DNA from: Desulfuromonadaceae bacterium
GTDB taxonomy: Bacteria; Desulfobacterota; Desulfuromonadia; Desulfuromonadales; Syntrophotaleaceae
DNA length: 51,844 nucleotides
Assembly (NCBI GenBank): GCA_007134025.1
Contig: SLLR01000001.1
Span: forward strand, 1 to 51,844
Direction: 5' to 3'
Shown here: one piece after another, positions 1-8,892 of the stretch
Layout: each line of letters opens with the position of its first letter
How positions within the stretch are numbered: the stretch's first letter is position 1
Notes under the pieces: generated by a model
The model's input: the letters and a program-made list of their open reading frames with translations, nothing else
Databases searched by the model: none
What the model was told of the DNA's origin: nothing
Position numbers and translations under genes: made by a program

Positions 1-257
1 CAAAGGGTTGCGCGGAGGCGTACATCGGTACGCCGCACATTTCCACAGGATAGAGGAAATGGACAGCCTCTGGCTGCCGAAGGGCGAGGGCCAGGGATGG
101 TCCGAGTCACAAGCAAACCTGCAGATTGACGCCGCTACAGCGGAAAAGGGCCGTTTCCGGATGAAAACTAGTTGGCTACGGTATTTTTCTGCCGCGCTGT
201 TGGAAAAGGTTTACTCTTTGCGTTTAAAAAAAGAATCTTGGCAACAGCACTTTCATG
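1..257. other. Left-end stretch without a convincing gene
   Basis: No recognisable coding region lies left of the DUF523 stop. A small perfect hairpin is visible at 17-34: GGCGTAC, loop ATCG, GTACGCC. The rest has no terminator-like stem followed by a T run. An open frame crosses the region (8-316, rightward), but its product matches no family I know, it has no ribosome binding site, and it runs antisense into the DUF523 gene. The stretch may be a degenerate intergenic repeat or the downstream flank of a gene outside the window. Confidence 0.4.
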
Positions 258-707
258 TTACAAATCGGCTTCGCTGTATACCAGCAGACCGCTGCGACGC
301 AGCAGCGCCGTGGTAACCCCTTGACCGACAACCCGTTGCTGGCGGCGGCAAATCCCGTGGACACCGCAGGACGGACTGCCATCCTTGAACAACGCAGCCT
401 GACTACCGGTCAGTCGGGCGATGGTCAAGGTCATTTCGGCGCCTTGAAGAAACGGTGCGGACATTTCCCGACCGTCACTGCGATACAGCCGACCCGAGCC
501 GGTGAGAAGGTCTGTGCCGTCCCCGCTGTGGAAACTGCAGGGGAGACGGGGAGTGGGTAGCCCCGCCAACTGTTCCGGACAGACCGGCACTGGTTGAAGG
601 TTTTTTTCCCGCAGGTATTGCAGCACCTCGGGGCTGGTTTTAGACCGACCGTCATGCCGGGTTGGCAACCCAAGCAGACAGGCACTGACCAGGATCGTTT
701 GGGACAT
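258..707 (-). CDS. DUF523 family protein
   Basis: 149 residues, the usual size of stand-alone DUF523 proteins, which are small cytoplasmic proteins of unknown biochemical role. Family hallmarks are visible: an N-terminal SACLLG motif followed by a Y/H-D-G element (HDGRSK), a CPEQLAGLPTPR segment, and a central KDGSPSCG motif whose cysteines could bind metal or a thiol ligand. An upstream in-frame extension exists, but the ATG at 707 is preceded by a GGAGG ribosome binding site at good spacing and begins exactly where the family does (MSQTILVSACLLG). It is the last gene of a leftward group behind purN, 41 nt after the purN stop, so it is probably co-transcribed. Family assignment is firm; function is unknown. 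Confidence 0.85.
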   Translation of the reverse strand: MSQTILVSACLLGLPTRHDGRSKTSPEVLQYLREKNLQPVPVCPEQLAGLPTPRLPCSFHSGDGTDLLTGSGRLYRSDGREMSAPFLQGAEMTLTIARLTGSQAALFKDGSPSCGVHGICRRQQRVVGQGVTTALLRRSGLLVYSEADL

Positions 708-748
708 CAGGCCTCCGCTGGACGCGACAAGCATATCCAAGGACGGAT

Positions 749-1408
749 TCAGGCAACCGGGGGGTTGATTAACACTTCTTCGGGGTTTTCCGCGGGACGG
801 ACTATGGTGACCCGGCGGTCCAGAATGCGCAGTCGGCCTTCGGCGAACAGGCGGATGGCCTCGGGGTAGATGCGGTGTTCCTGGCGCAGAATGCGCTGGG
901 ACAGGGTCTCGACGCTGTCGTTTTCCAGAACCGGAACGGCGGCCTGTAAAACAATCGGTCCCGTGTCGACCCCGGAGTCGACAAAATGCACCGTGCAACC
1001 GCTGAGCCTGGCCCCGTGTTGCAGGGCCTGCTGCTGGGCATTGAGCCCCGGGAAGGCCGGTAGCAATGCCGGATGGATGTTCAGGATGCGGTGGGGAAAG
1101 GCGTCCAGAAACTGCGCGGAAAGCAGGCGCATGAAGCCGGCCAGAATCACTAGTTCCACACGGGCTTCCCGCAGAACCGCAACCATGGCACGGTCACAGG
1201 CGGGACGGTCCGGGTAGTCCTGCTGCTCAATGCAGCATACAGGTATGCCGGCACGACGTCCGCGCTGCAACGCACCGGCCGTTGGTTTGTTGCTTAGAAC
1301 AAGGACAATTTCTGCGTTGAGAGAACCGTCCTGAATGCGATCAATTATCGCCTGTAGATTGGTGCCGCCACCAGAAGCCAGAACACCCAGGCGAAGTTTG
1401 CCACTCAC
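749..1408 (-). CDS. purN: Phosphoribosylglycinamide formyltransferase (GAR transformylase)
   Basis: 219 residues. PurN transfers a formyl group from 10-formyltetrahydrofolate to GAR, the third step of de novo purine synthesis, in the cytoplasm. Visible motifs: the N-terminal GAR-binding loop (ASGGGTNLQAI), the catalytic Asn-x-His in RILNIHPALLPAFPG, and the catalytic Asp in VDSGVDTGPIV. The start is a GTG at 1408, preceded by GAGG seven bases upstream. It lies downstream of purM in the same direction, as in the common purM-purN pair, but 175 nt separate them and I see no gene or clear terminator in that gap. Confidence 0.96.
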   Translation of the reverse strand: MSGKLRLGVLASGGGTNLQAIIDRIQDGSLNAEIVLVLSNKPTAGALQRGRRAGIPVCCIEQQDYPDRPACDRAMVAVLREARVELVILAGFMRLLSAQFLDAFPHRILNIHPALLPAFPGLNAQQQALQHGARLSGCTVHFVDSGVDTGPIVLQAAVPVLENDSVETLSQRILRQEHRIYPEAIRLFAEGRLRILDRRVTIVRPAENPEEVLINPPVA

Positions 1409-1583
1409 AAAAAAACCTCGAAAGTATCAGGCAGGCCCACGGCCCCCCCGAGGTGGACTGCAACAGAAAAAACATCTCCTCAGCGTCTGCCGTTTGTCCG
1501 ATTCAGTCGCTGGGAAAAAGCGCCGCAAGGGGAGGGCTGCCAGATCAGGGAAAAAGGTGTGGGCGCCTTGCCGTTCGATGACC

Positions 1584-2630
1584 CTATCTCAGTATGACGC
1601 TTTCGGCATCACCGGTTTTTGCAGCGATGCGTCCGATGACATAGGCTTGTTCCTTAAGGCCGCAAAGGCGGACCATGATTTCATCGACATCCTGTTCCGG
1701 AACAATGAGCACCATGCCGATGCCGTAGTTGAGGGTTCGGTACATTTCCGCTTCGTCGATGTTGCCGCCGCGGCGCAAAATCTCAAAAATGGCCGGTTTG
1801 GGCCAGCTTGCCTTGTCAATAACAGCCTGACAGCCTTTGGGAAGAACCCGGGGAACATTTTCCACCAGGCCGCCACCGGTAATGTGGGCCATGCCCTTGA
1901 CCTGAAAATCCCGCAACAGGTTGAGGATGGTTTTGACGTAGATGCGCGTCGGGATCAGCAATTCTTCGCCGAGGGGTTTGTCCAGTTCGTCGAGTCGGGA
2001 GTCCACCGTTAACCCCATTTTGTCAAACAGGATCTTGCGCACCAAGGAATAACCGTTGGAGTGCAGTCCGCTTGAGGCGAGACCGATCAAGCGGTCTCCA
2101 ACAGTTATATCGGAACCATCGATAATCCTGCTGTTGTCGACGATGCCCACCGTGAAACCGGCCAGATCGTATTCACCGTCGGCATAAAAACCGGGCATTT
2201 CGGCTGTCTCACCGCCAATCAGAGCACATCCGGCCTGAATACAGCCTTCCGAGATGCCCTTGATCACTTCGACGCCCTTTTCCGGCGACAGTTTGCCGGT
2301 GGCCATGTAGTCCAGGAAAAACAGCGGCTCGGCACCTTGAACGACGATATCGTTGACGCACATGGCCACCAGGTCGATACCCACCGTATCGTGCTTGTCG
2401 GTCATGAAGGCCAGTTTGAGTTTGGTGCCGACACCGTCCGTCGAGGTCACCAGGGTCGGTTTCTCGTATTTTTCTGCGTGCAGGGAAAACAGGCCGCCAA
2501 AACCGCCGATGTCGGCGAGAACCTCCGGACGGGAAGTTGCTTTGACCAGCGGTTTAATCATGTCAACGAAACGATTGCCCGCATCGATATCGACGCCGGC
2601 ATCCTTGTAGGTCATTTTATGGTCACTCAA
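1584..2630 (-). CDS. purM: Phosphoribosylformylglycinamidine cyclo-ligase (AIR synthetase)
   Basis: Closes the imidazole ring of FGAM with ATP to give AIR in purine synthesis. The product starts with the family-typical TYKDAGVDIDAGNRFV segment and keeps GIDLVAMCVNDI, GGETAEMPGFY and the glycine-rich ITGGGLVENVPR loop. Start choice: an ATG at 2615 begins the conserved region, but its upstream sequence has no well-placed ribosome binding site. A TTG at 2630, five codons earlier, has AAGGAG nine bases upstream, so TTG is the better start and gives 348 residues, close to the usual length of about 345. A sigma70-type promoter lies just upstream (2663-2692). It heads the leftward purM-purN-DUF523 group. 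Confidence 0.95.
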   Translation of the reverse strand: MSDHKMTYKDAGVDIDAGNRFVDMIKPLVKATSRPEVLADIGGFGGLFSLHAEKYEKPTLVTSTDGVGTKLKLAFMTDKHDTVGIDLVAMCVNDIVVQGAEPLFFLDYMATGKLSPEKGVEVIKGISEGCIQAGCALIGGETAEMPGFYADGEYDLAGFTVGIVDNSRIIDGSDITVGDRLIGLASSGLHSNGYSLVRKILFDKMGLTVDSRLDELDKPLGEELLIPTRIYVKTILNLLRDFQVKGMAHITGGGLVENVPRVLPKGCQAVIDKASWPKPAIFEILRRGGNIDEAEMYRTLNYGIGMVLIVPEQDVDEIMVRLCGLKEQAYVIGRIAAKTGDAESVILR

Positions 2631-2662
2631 AGCACGACTCTCCTTGCAGATAAATGCGGCCA

Positions 2663-2692
2663 TTATTAAACCAATCGCCCTTTCTTTGTCAA
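2663..2692 (-). promoter_or_regulatory. Sigma70-type promoter for purM
   Basis: Read leftward: a perfect TTGACA at 2692-2687, then an AT-rich TTTAATAA block at 2670-2663 giving a -10 of TTAATA or TAATAA with a 17-18 bp spacer. Transcription would begin about 10-15 nt before the purM ribosome binding site, leaving a very short leader with no room for a riboswitch. This is a sequence prediction only. Confidence 0.55.
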
Positions 2693-2911
2693 CGCCAAAC
2701 ACCGCTCCAGTAAAGGCTGGAAGATTGGTTCTTTACAGTCTTTGGGGGCTGACTTATGATGGGCGACCAGGCCCTTTGGCCTGCGCTGTCTGAGCTTCAT
2801 TTTATCGCCTTTTATGCCGTCTGTCATAAATTTTCTTTTTAGTTTGGTAGACATTGTTGACGGCTTCTAGCGACCACCCGTTTTTTCTTTCATTGAAGCA
2901 ACCTGCGGGCC

Positions 2912-3385
2912 ATGAGCGTTACAGTTGAAGAAATTATTCGACCCATGACGGAAAAAGATCTGGAGGCGGTGCTGGCATTGGAGGCCTGTGGGCACGTCAG
3001 CCCCTGGTCCGAGGCGATGTTTCGCGAAGAACTGGCCAACCCTGTAGCCCGTATCGATCTCCTATGGCGCGGTTCTGACCTGGCCGGTTTTCTCTGCGCC
3101 TGGCGTGTCAGTGACGAACTGTCTATTCTGAGCGTGGTGACGGCACCGCTCATGCGCCGAACCGGAGTGGCTCGCAGGTTGCTGATGCAGGCTCTGGAGC
3201 GCAACGGGCGAAGCGGTATGGTTCGCGCCCTGCTGGAAGTGCGGTCCTCCAATTGCGGAGCCATCGCTCTTTACGCTTCGCTGGGTTTTCGGCAGGTGTC
3301 CCGCCGTCGCGGCTATTACCAGGATGGAGAAGATGCTCTGGTCATGGAATTACGGTACCAGCATTGTGCTTCAAGCGGTTGTTGA
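2912..3385 (+). CDS. rimI: Ribosomal protein alanine N-acetyltransferase RimI-like (GNAT)
   Basis: 157-residue GNAT acetyltransferase. RimI-type enzymes acetylate the N-terminal alanine of ribosomal protein S18. The product shows the early HVSPWSEAMFREEL segment typical of RimI (position about 28-42), the acetyl-CoA-binding R-x-x-G-x-A motif in RRTGVARRLL, and the C-terminal NCGAIALYASLGFRQVSRRR-GYY signature. The ATG at 2912 has only a weak upstream purine stretch. It is transcribed away from purM across a 281-nt gap and stands 163 nt ahead of pyrK. GNAT substrates are hard to assign from sequence, but the match to the RimI signature is good. Confidence 0.85.
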   Translation: MSVTVEEIIRPMTEKDLEAVLALEACGHVSPWSEAMFREELANPVARIDLLWRGSDLAGFLCAWRVSDELSILSVVTAPLMRRTGVARRLLMQALERNGRSGMVRALLEVRSSNCGAIALYASLGFRQVSRRRGYYQDGEDALVMELRYQHCASSGC

Positions 3386-3548
3386 AAGAACTCTTGACGG
3401 GCTTTTTCTCCTCAGCCCGTAGAATTCTGCAGGCACCGGAGCTGGTCGCCCTGCAACTGTCAAAAGCGCCGCCCGGCCATGCCGTTACCTGTTTTTGTCA
3501 ATGATTCCGCTGTTTGATGGTGGTGTTTTCTTTGGGGGTTACTGGTTA

Positions 3549-4406
3549 ATGACAAATTTTAAAACGACCATTCTTGCTAATCAGGAAGTGGCGCCCGACT
3601 ATTACCGCATGAAAATTCTGGCTCCGGAATTTGACCGGCGGGTCCGTCCGGGGCAGTTCATCATGTTGCGTGCTCTGGAATTCGGAGAGCCTCTGCTGCG
3701 ACGGCCTTTTGGAGTCTTTCAGACCGGAAGCCTGCCAGCCGACTGCGACGGCTTGCCGGACAAGGAATTTCTGGAGATTCTTTATAAAGTCGTTGGCCGT
3801 GGTACCACCCTGCTGCGGGGTCTTCATGAAGGAGATCGGGTTGAAGTGCTGGGCCCCCTTGGTCGCGGGTTTGAAACGGTGGCAAAGAGCGGTCAACAGA
3901 TTCTGGTTGGCGGTGGCATCGGCCTGGTTCCCTTGTACATGCTTGCCGGTGAACTGGTGCGACAGTTCCCGGTGAGAATGCTGATCGGCGGGCGCTCGCG
4001 AAAGGATATCCTGATGGTGACCGAGTTTGAGCGCCTCGGCCTGGAAACCTATGTGTCGACGGATGACGGTACCCTGGGGAATGCCGGCCCTGTGACCCGG
4101 GTGCTGGAGAGAGAGTTGGACCGTTTTCCCGATGCGGCGGTGTACGCCTGCGGCCCGATGCCGATGCTGGAGGCGGTGAACGGGATCTGCGCGGCCCGCC
4201 GGGTTGCGCTGCAGGTTTCCCTTGAGGCGTTCATGGCCTGCGGAGTGGGCGCCTGTCTCGGTTGTGTCGTCGAGGGGGCCGGCCATAGCGAAGAGGATCC
4301 CCGTTATCTCTGCACCTGTAAAGAAGGTCCGGTTTTTCGGGCTGAAGAGCTGGACTGGGAACGCCTGGCTCGACGAGTCAGCGAAGGAGGAGCGGATCAT
4401 GAATAG
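3549..4406 (+). CDS. pyrK: Dihydroorotate dehydrogenase B, electron transfer subunit
   Basis: 285-residue FAD/2Fe-2S subunit that passes electrons from the PyrD FMN to NAD+, so orotate formation is NAD-linked rather than quinone-linked. The flavin-binding RRPFG motif is at about 51-55, the pyridine-nucleotide loop GGGIGLVP at about 121-128, CGPMPML near 201, and the iron-sulfur cysteines fall as C-x4-C-x2-C-x15-C at about 231, 236, 239 and 255. The ATG at 3549 follows GGGGG at suitable spacing; an 18-codon upstream extension is not supported. The gene overlaps pyrD by 8 nt, which suggests translational coupling and equal subunit amounts. Confidence 0.95.
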   Translation: MTNFKTTILANQEVAPDYYRMKILAPEFDRRVRPGQFIMLRALEFGEPLLRRPFGVFQTGSLPADCDGLPDKEFLEILYKVVGRGTTLLRGLHEGDRVEVLGPLGRGFETVAKSGQQILVGGGIGLVPLYMLAGELVRQFPVRMLIGGRSRKDILMVTEFERLGLETYVSTDDGTLGNAGPVTRVLERELDRFPDAAVYACGPMPMLEAVNGICAARRVALQVSLEAFMACGVGACLGCVVEGAGHSEEDPRYLCTCKEGPVFRAEELDWERLARRVSEGGADHE

Positions 4407-5349
4407 TCCTTCACCGAAAGGAAAAGCGAAGGAAACGGGTCCCGACCTGTCCGTTGCGCTGGCCGGTCTGCGGCTCAAAAATCCGGTCATGCCGGCATCG
4501 GGCACCTTTGGTTATGGAGAGGAATACAGTTCCTATATGGACCTGGGACGCCTGGGGGCGATCGTCACCAAGGGTCTTTCCTTGCGTCCCAAGGCCGGCA
4601 ACCGGACCCCGCGAATCGCCGAGACCCATGGCGGCATGCTCAACGCCATCGGTCTGCAGAACGTCGGATTAGAGTCTTTCTGCCAAGACAAAATGCCTTT
4701 TTTGCGACAGATCTCGACTCCGGTCATCGTGAATTTTTTCGGCAACAGTCTGGAAGAATACGCTGAAGCGGCACGACAGATCGACCACATCGACGGTGTA
4801 GCGGCGGTGGAATTAAACATCTCCTGTCCCAACGTCAAAGAAGGCGGCATCGTCTTTGGCACCGATCCGACGGCGGCGGCTGCCGTTGTTGGACAGGTTC
4901 GCGCCGTCCTGAACAAGCCGCTGATTGTCAAACTGACCCCCAATGTCACCGACATTACCCTGATCGCCCGGGCTGTCGAGGACGCCGGAGCCGATGCCAT
5001 CTGCTGTATCAACACCCTGACGGGCATGGCTGTAGACATTCGCAGCCGCCGGCCGCAACTGGCCAACGGAACCGGAGGACTGTCCGGGCCGGTGCTCAAA
5101 CCGGTTGCGCTGCGCATGGTTTATCAGGTGGCGCAGGCGGTGAACCTGCCGGTCATAGGGGTTGGCGGCATCATGACGGCTGAAGACGCCCTGGAGTTTC
5201 TCATTGCCGGAGCCAGCGCAGTGCAGGTCGGGACCGCCAATTTTGTCGACCCGGCGGCCATGATCGCCGTTATCGACGGGCTGGATCGTTTTTGCCGGCA
5301 AGAGCGTGTACCGGCGCTTGCCGGCCTGATTGGCACGTTGTGCTGTTGA
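4399..5349 (+). CDS. pyrD: Dihydroorotate dehydrogenase B, catalytic subunit
   Basis: 316-residue class 1B enzyme oxidising dihydroorotate to orotate in pyrimidine synthesis. The N-terminal [13 protein letters not shown] segment, the active-site loop [12 protein letters not shown] (catalytic Cys near 143; class 1 enzymes use Cys, membrane class 2 enzymes use Ser) and the FMN-binding [14 protein letters not shown] region are all present. The start is ATG 4399 behind AAGGAGG, inside the 3' end of pyrK. The reading frame stays open about 65 codons upstream, but that part is a shadow of pyrK. With pyrK next to it the assignment to the heterotetrameric NAD-dependent type is secure. Confidence 0.96.
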   Translation: MNSPSPKGKAKETGPDLSVALAGLRLKNPVMPASGTFGYGEEYSSYMDLGRLGAIVTKGLSLRPKAGNRTPRIAETHGGMLNAIGLQNVGLESFCQDKMPFLRQISTPVIVNFFGNSLEEYAEAARQIDHIDGVAAVELNISCPNVKEGGIVFGTDPTAAAAVVGQVRAVLNKPLIVKLTPNVTDITLIARAVEDAGADAICCINTLTGMAVDIRSRRPQLANGTGGLSGPVLKPVALRMVYQVAQAVNLPVIGVGGIMTAEDALEFLIAGASAVQVGTANFVDPAAMIAVIDGLDRFCRQERVPALAGLIGTLCC

Positions 5350-5386
5350 TTCGGCAACGGTCGCCTGCCGCCGCTGAAAGGTGCCA

Positions 5387-8077
5387 ATGGAAATTATCAC
5401 CACCCATGTGAATGCTGACTTTGACTGTCTTGGCAGCATGATCGCTGCCCAGAAGCTCTACCCCCGGGCAGAGATGGTCTTTGCCGGTTCCCAGGAGCGG
5501 GCTGTGCGGGACTTTCTTCAGAAATTCCCCGAAGTCGCGGGACGTTTCAGACGTCTTCGCGACATTGACCTGGACGAGGTCAAGCGTCTGATTCTTGTCG
5601 ATGTCTGCCAACCGGATCGTATTGGCCCCTTTGCCCAGGTGCTGGAGCGACCCGGGGTGGAAGTGCACATTTACGATCATCACCCCGCCTCGACATTGGA
5701 TTTGTGCCCGCAACGTATGAAAATCGAGGCGGTGGGAGCAACGGTGACGATCTTCGCCGAGCTGCTTCAGGATCAGGGAGTGCGGCTGAGTTCCGACGAT
5801 GCCACTCTGATGTTGCTGGGGCTTTACGAGGATACCGGCAAGCTGTCTTTCAATTCCACCACCAGCAGGGACTGCCTGGCGGCGGCCTACCTGCTGGAAC
5901 AGGGAGGGGACCTCAATCTGGTGTCCGATTCGCTGGTCCAGGAATTGACGGCCGGGCAGGTGGCTCTGCTGCATCAGCTTATTGAAAACCGCACTCTCGT
6001 CAATGTCAACGGAATCGATATTGCGCTGGCTCACGCTTCGGTGGATTCTTTTATCGGTGACCTTGCGCTTCTGGCCCACAAACTCAAAGATATGGAAAAC
6101 CACAACGCCCTGATTGTGGCCGTGCGCATGGAAGACCGGGTCTTTCTGGTGGGTCGCTCGCGCATTCCCGAAGTGCATGTCGGAGATATTCTCGGAGAAT
6201 TTGGAGGCGGCGGACATGGTTTTGCCGGCTCCGGGGTTTTGCGGGATATGACCCTGGTCGAGTTTCTGGAAAAGCTTCCAGAGGTTCTGCGGCGTCATGT
6301 ACAGCCCCACTGGGAAGCTCGTCATCTGCTGTTTACCGCAGTCAAGACGGTCCCCGCCACAGCAACCATCAAAGAGGTGCGCAGGTTGCTGACCCGGTAT
6401 AACATCAATGCGTTGCCGGTGATGGAGGGGTCGGAGGTGGTCGGCATCATTTCCCGCCAAGTGGTGGAAAAGGCCGCCTATCATGCTTTGGAGAACCTGC
6501 CTGTCAGTGAATACATGAACAATGATTTCATTACCGTAACGCCGGAAACCCCTCTGCAGGAGTTGGAGGAAGTCATTGTCAACGGCAGTCAGCGCTTTGT
6601 GCCGGTCATAGAAGATAGGCGGCTGGTGGGAGCCATAACCCGGACTGATCTGCTGCGGCACATGGTCTCCGGCGCCGTTTCCCGGCGCATGAGTCGTGCA
6701 CCGGCCGTTACCAGCGGCGATCTGGGGTTGAAAAAGAGCTACATTGTACGCCTGCTTCACAACCGCCTGCAACCGCATATCGAGGAAATCCTCAATCGGA
6801 TGGGACGGGTAGGGCATGAGCTCGGCGTCCATGTTTTCGTGGTTGGTGGTTTCGTCCGCGACCTGCTTCTGGATCATCCCAATCTCGACATTGATATCGT
6901 GGTTGAGGGGGATGGTATCGCTTTCGCTGCCGAATATGCGAGCCGCTTCGACTGCCGCATTCGCACCCATCGCAAATTTGGAACGGCGGTATTGATATTT
7001 GCTGATGAATTCAAAATCGATGTGGCCTCGGCACGCACCGAGTACTACCTTCAGCCTGGTGCTTTGCCGACGGTAGAGCACGCCCCCATCAAATTGGATC
7101 TGTACCGCCGTGACTTTACCATCAACACGCTGGCCATCGCCCTCAATGAAGACCAGTTTGGCCAACTGTACGATTTTTTTGGGGCCCAGAGGGATTTGCA
7201 GGAGAAGGCCGTCCGAGTGCTGCACAATTTGAGTTTTGTCGAAGATCCGACACGGGTTTTTCGTGCAATCCGTTTTGAGCAGCGTTTTGATTTTCGTATT
7301 GGAAGGCATACCGAACAGTTGATGCGCAGTGCCCTGCATATGGGGTTTCTGGACAAGATCAGCGGGCATAGGATTCTTAACGAACTGGTTCACCTTTTTA
7401 AGGAAGCTGATCCGCTTCCGGCCGTGTTGCGCATGTCGGACCTGGGGTTGCTGGACTACCTGCATCCCGAGCTGTCCCGAACGAACCGCATCAAGAAGCT
7501 GTTCGGCCGGGCGCGTCAGGTGATAGACTGGCATCAACTGCTGTTTACCGGTGAGGAATGCCGAAGCTGGCTGGTCTACTTTCTCTGTCTGCTGGGCGAT
7601 CTGGGTGAAAAAGCGGCGGAACAATTGTCGGACAGGCTGGAGATTCCGCCCCGGTTGCGACACATTCTTGTTGCCGGCCGGGAGGATCTTCATCGGGCCG
7701 TCAATCTGATTTACTGGCGCAGTGCGCATTCCGCGATGCCGCCCCCGAGCGAGATATTTTCTCTGCTGGAACCACTCTCCGTTGAGAATTTGCTGTACGG
7801 GATGGCACGGAGCGACAACGAGTCGGTTCAGCGCAGTATTTCGGAGTATTTTACCCGCCTGCGGAACGTAAATTGTCAGCTCAACGGTCACGACCTGAAG
7901 GAGTTGGGGGTTGCGCCGGGTCCTGTGTACAAAGAGATATTCAAGAAACTACACGCCGCCCGTCTCGATGGAAACCTTGCAAGCCGTGAAGATGAAAAGG
8001 ATTTTGTGCGCCGTAACTACGTGCAGAGGAAACCGACTTCGACAGGTATTGCAGAAGCCTCCGGCCATGAGGGTTAG
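5387..8077 (+). CDS. DHH-CBS-CBS-tRNA nucleotidyltransferase fusion (CCA- or A-adding enzyme)
   Basis: 896 residues, about twice the size of an ordinary CCA-adding enzyme. Order of parts: DHH phosphoesterase domain (NADFD near 9-13, YDHH at 96-99, LYEDTGK near 147); DHHA1-type GGGGHG at 273-278; two CBS domains (about 320-370 and 375-428) suggesting nucleotide sensing; then a class II nucleotidyltransferase with GGFVRD at 487-492, DID at 501-503, RRDFTIN at 574-580 and DPTRVFRAIRF at about 620-630. The same architecture is known for the A-adding enzyme of Aquifex and for Geobacter enzymes, where C and A addition are split between proteins. Whether this one adds CCA, A only or poly(A) cannot be read from sequence. 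ATG 5387 has AAAGG five bases upstream; a GTG at 5381 is the alternative. Confidence 0.9.
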   Translation: MEIITTHVNADFDCLGSMIAAQKLYPRAEMVFAGSQERAVRDFLQKFPEVAGRFRRLRDIDLDEVKRLILVDVCQPDRIGPFAQVLERPGVEVHIYDHHPASTLDLCPQRMKIEAVGATVTIFAELLQDQGVRLSSDDATLMLLGLYEDTGKLSFNSTTSRDCLAAAYLLEQGGDLNLVSDSLVQELTAGQVALLHQLIENRTLVNVNGIDIALAHASVDSFIGDLALLAHKLKDMENHNALIVAVRMEDRVFLVGRSRIPEVHVGDILGEFGGGGHGFAGSGVLRDMTLVEFLEKLPEVLRRHVQPHWEARHLLFTAVKTVPATATIKEVRRLLTRYNINALPVMEGSEVVGIISRQVVEKAAYHALENLPVSEYMNNDFITVTPETPLQELEEVIVNGSQRFVPVIEDRRLVGAITRTDLLRHMVSGAVSRRMSRAPAVTSGDLGLKKSYIVRLLHNRLQPHIEEILNRMGRVGHELGVHVFVVGGFVRDLLLDHPNLDIDIVVEGDGIAFAAEYASRFDCRIRTHRKFGTAVLIFADEFKIDVASARTEYYLQPGALPTVEHAPIKLDLYRRDFTINTLAIALNEDQFGQLYDFFGAQRDLQEKAVRVLHNLSFVEDPTRVFRAIRFEQRFDFRIGRHTEQLMRSALHMGFLDKISGHRILNELVHLFKEADPLPAVLRMSDLGLLDYLHPELSRTNRIKKLFGRARQVIDWHQLLFTGEECRSWLVYFLCLLGDLGEKAAEQLSDRLEIPPRLRHILVAGREDLHRAVNLIYWRSAHSAMPPPSEIFSLLEPLSVENLLYGMARSDNESVQRSISEYFTRLRNVNCQLNGHDLKELGVAPGPVYKEIFKKLHAARLDGNLASREDEKDFVRRNYVQRKPTSTGIAEASGHEG

Positions 8078-8139
8078 GCGTTTTTGCAGAAACTCCCGCT
8101 CAAGCCTTTGGTTATTTTTTTCATTCGGCTAATGGCCAA

Positions 8140-8168
8140 TTGACTTGCGGAGTGGGCTCTGCTAGAAG
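8140..8168 (+). promoter_or_regulatory. Promoter ahead of the M50 protease gene
   Basis: TTGACT at 8140-8145, a 17-bp spacer and TAGAAG at 8163-8168, in the 121-nt gap after the fusion gene. The -35 has five of six consensus bases and the spacer is optimal; the -10 is moderate. It could start a transcript for the M50 protease, scpA and scpB. Confidence 0.45.
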
Positions 8169-8198
8169 GGCAGATTAAGCTCTTTTTTTGGAGAAACG

Positions 8199-8882
8199 AT
8201 GAATCACTTGCTGGTACAGTTTTCGATCATGCTGGTGCCGGGACTGCTTGCCATCATGTTGCACGAGGTGGCTCATGGTTACGTCGCCGACCGGCTCGGG
8301 GATCCGACGGCTCGCATGCTGGGCCGTTTGACTCTCAACCCCTTGAAACATCTCGACCCTTTGGGCCTGGCTGTGCTGTTTCTGGTCGGTTTCGGTTGGG
8401 CAAAGCCGGTTCCGGTCAACCCTCTCAACTTTAAACGTCCTCGTAAGGATATGGTCTGGGTGTCCCTTGCCGGACCCCTAACCAATCTGCTGCTGGCCGG
8501 CTGTTCCGCCCTGATTCTCCGCATAATGCTGGTTCTGCCGGAGATGGCCGGTCCGGTGGGAACTCAGATTGCCTCGCTACGGGAGCCGTTGATTCTGATG
8601 GCCGGTTTCAGTCTGTACATTAATCTGCTACTGGCGGCCCTCAACCTGATTCCCGTACCCCCCCTTGACGGGGGCCGGGTAATGACCGGTGTGTTGCCCG
8701 AAACGCTGGCCAGGCAGGTGATGCGAGTCGAGCCTTTTGGTTTTGTGATCGTGTTGCTGCTGATTTTTGTCACGCCCTTGTGGTCCCAAGTTGTTTTGCC
8801 GGCTGTCTCCCGGGGCGCTTACTGGCTGGCTGGTCCTCAATCTTCCGCCCTGGGGCATTTAATGCCCCTTGCGGGTTCCTGA
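8199..8882 (+). CDS. Site-2 protease family membrane metalloprotease (M50)
   Basis: 227 residues, mostly hydrophobic, with several membrane segments. The zinc-binding HEVAH motif lies at about 22-26 inside the first membrane helix and the second zinc-ligand motif LDGGR at about 156-160, the layout of compact M50 proteases without a PDZ domain. The segment after HEVAH (RLGDPTARMLGRLTLNP) and WAKPVPVNP are typical of this subfamily. Family members cleave membrane-spanning substrates; the substrate here is unknown. The ATG at 8199 follows GGAGA. Its close position upstream of scpA, only 10 nt, is a common arrangement and suggests co-transcription. Confidence 0.9.
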   Translation: MNHLLVQFSIMLVPGLLAIMLHEVAHGYVADRLGDPTARMLGRLTLNPLKHLDPLGLAVLFLVGFGWAKPVPVNPLNFKRPRKDMVWVSLAGPLTNLLLAGCSALILRIMLVLPEMAGPVGTQIASLREPLILMAGFSLYINLLLAALNLIPVPPLDGGRVMTGVLPETLARQVMRVEPFGFVIVLLLIFVTPLWSQVVLPAVSRGAYWLAGPQSSALGHLMPLAGS

Positions 8883-8892
8883 AAGCGCTGCC

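Noticed and set aside
8-316. Rightward 102-codon frame at the left edge
   Set aside because: No ribosome binding site, overlaps the 3' end of the DUF523 gene antisense, and has no recognisable family.
2666-2854. Leftward 62-codon frame between purM and rimI
   Set aside because: No ribosome binding site at its start, no recognisable family, and it contains the purM promoter.
3391-3426. Promoter TTGACG ... TAGAAT ahead of pyrK
   Set aside because: The spacer is about 20 bp, too long for a normal sigma70 promoter; the segment also forms an ACGGGCT/AGCCCGT hairpin.
5270-7891. Leftward 873-codon open frame opposite the fusion gene
   Set aside because: It is the antisense shadow of a clearly recognised multi-domain protein; the translation has no family features and no ribosome binding site.
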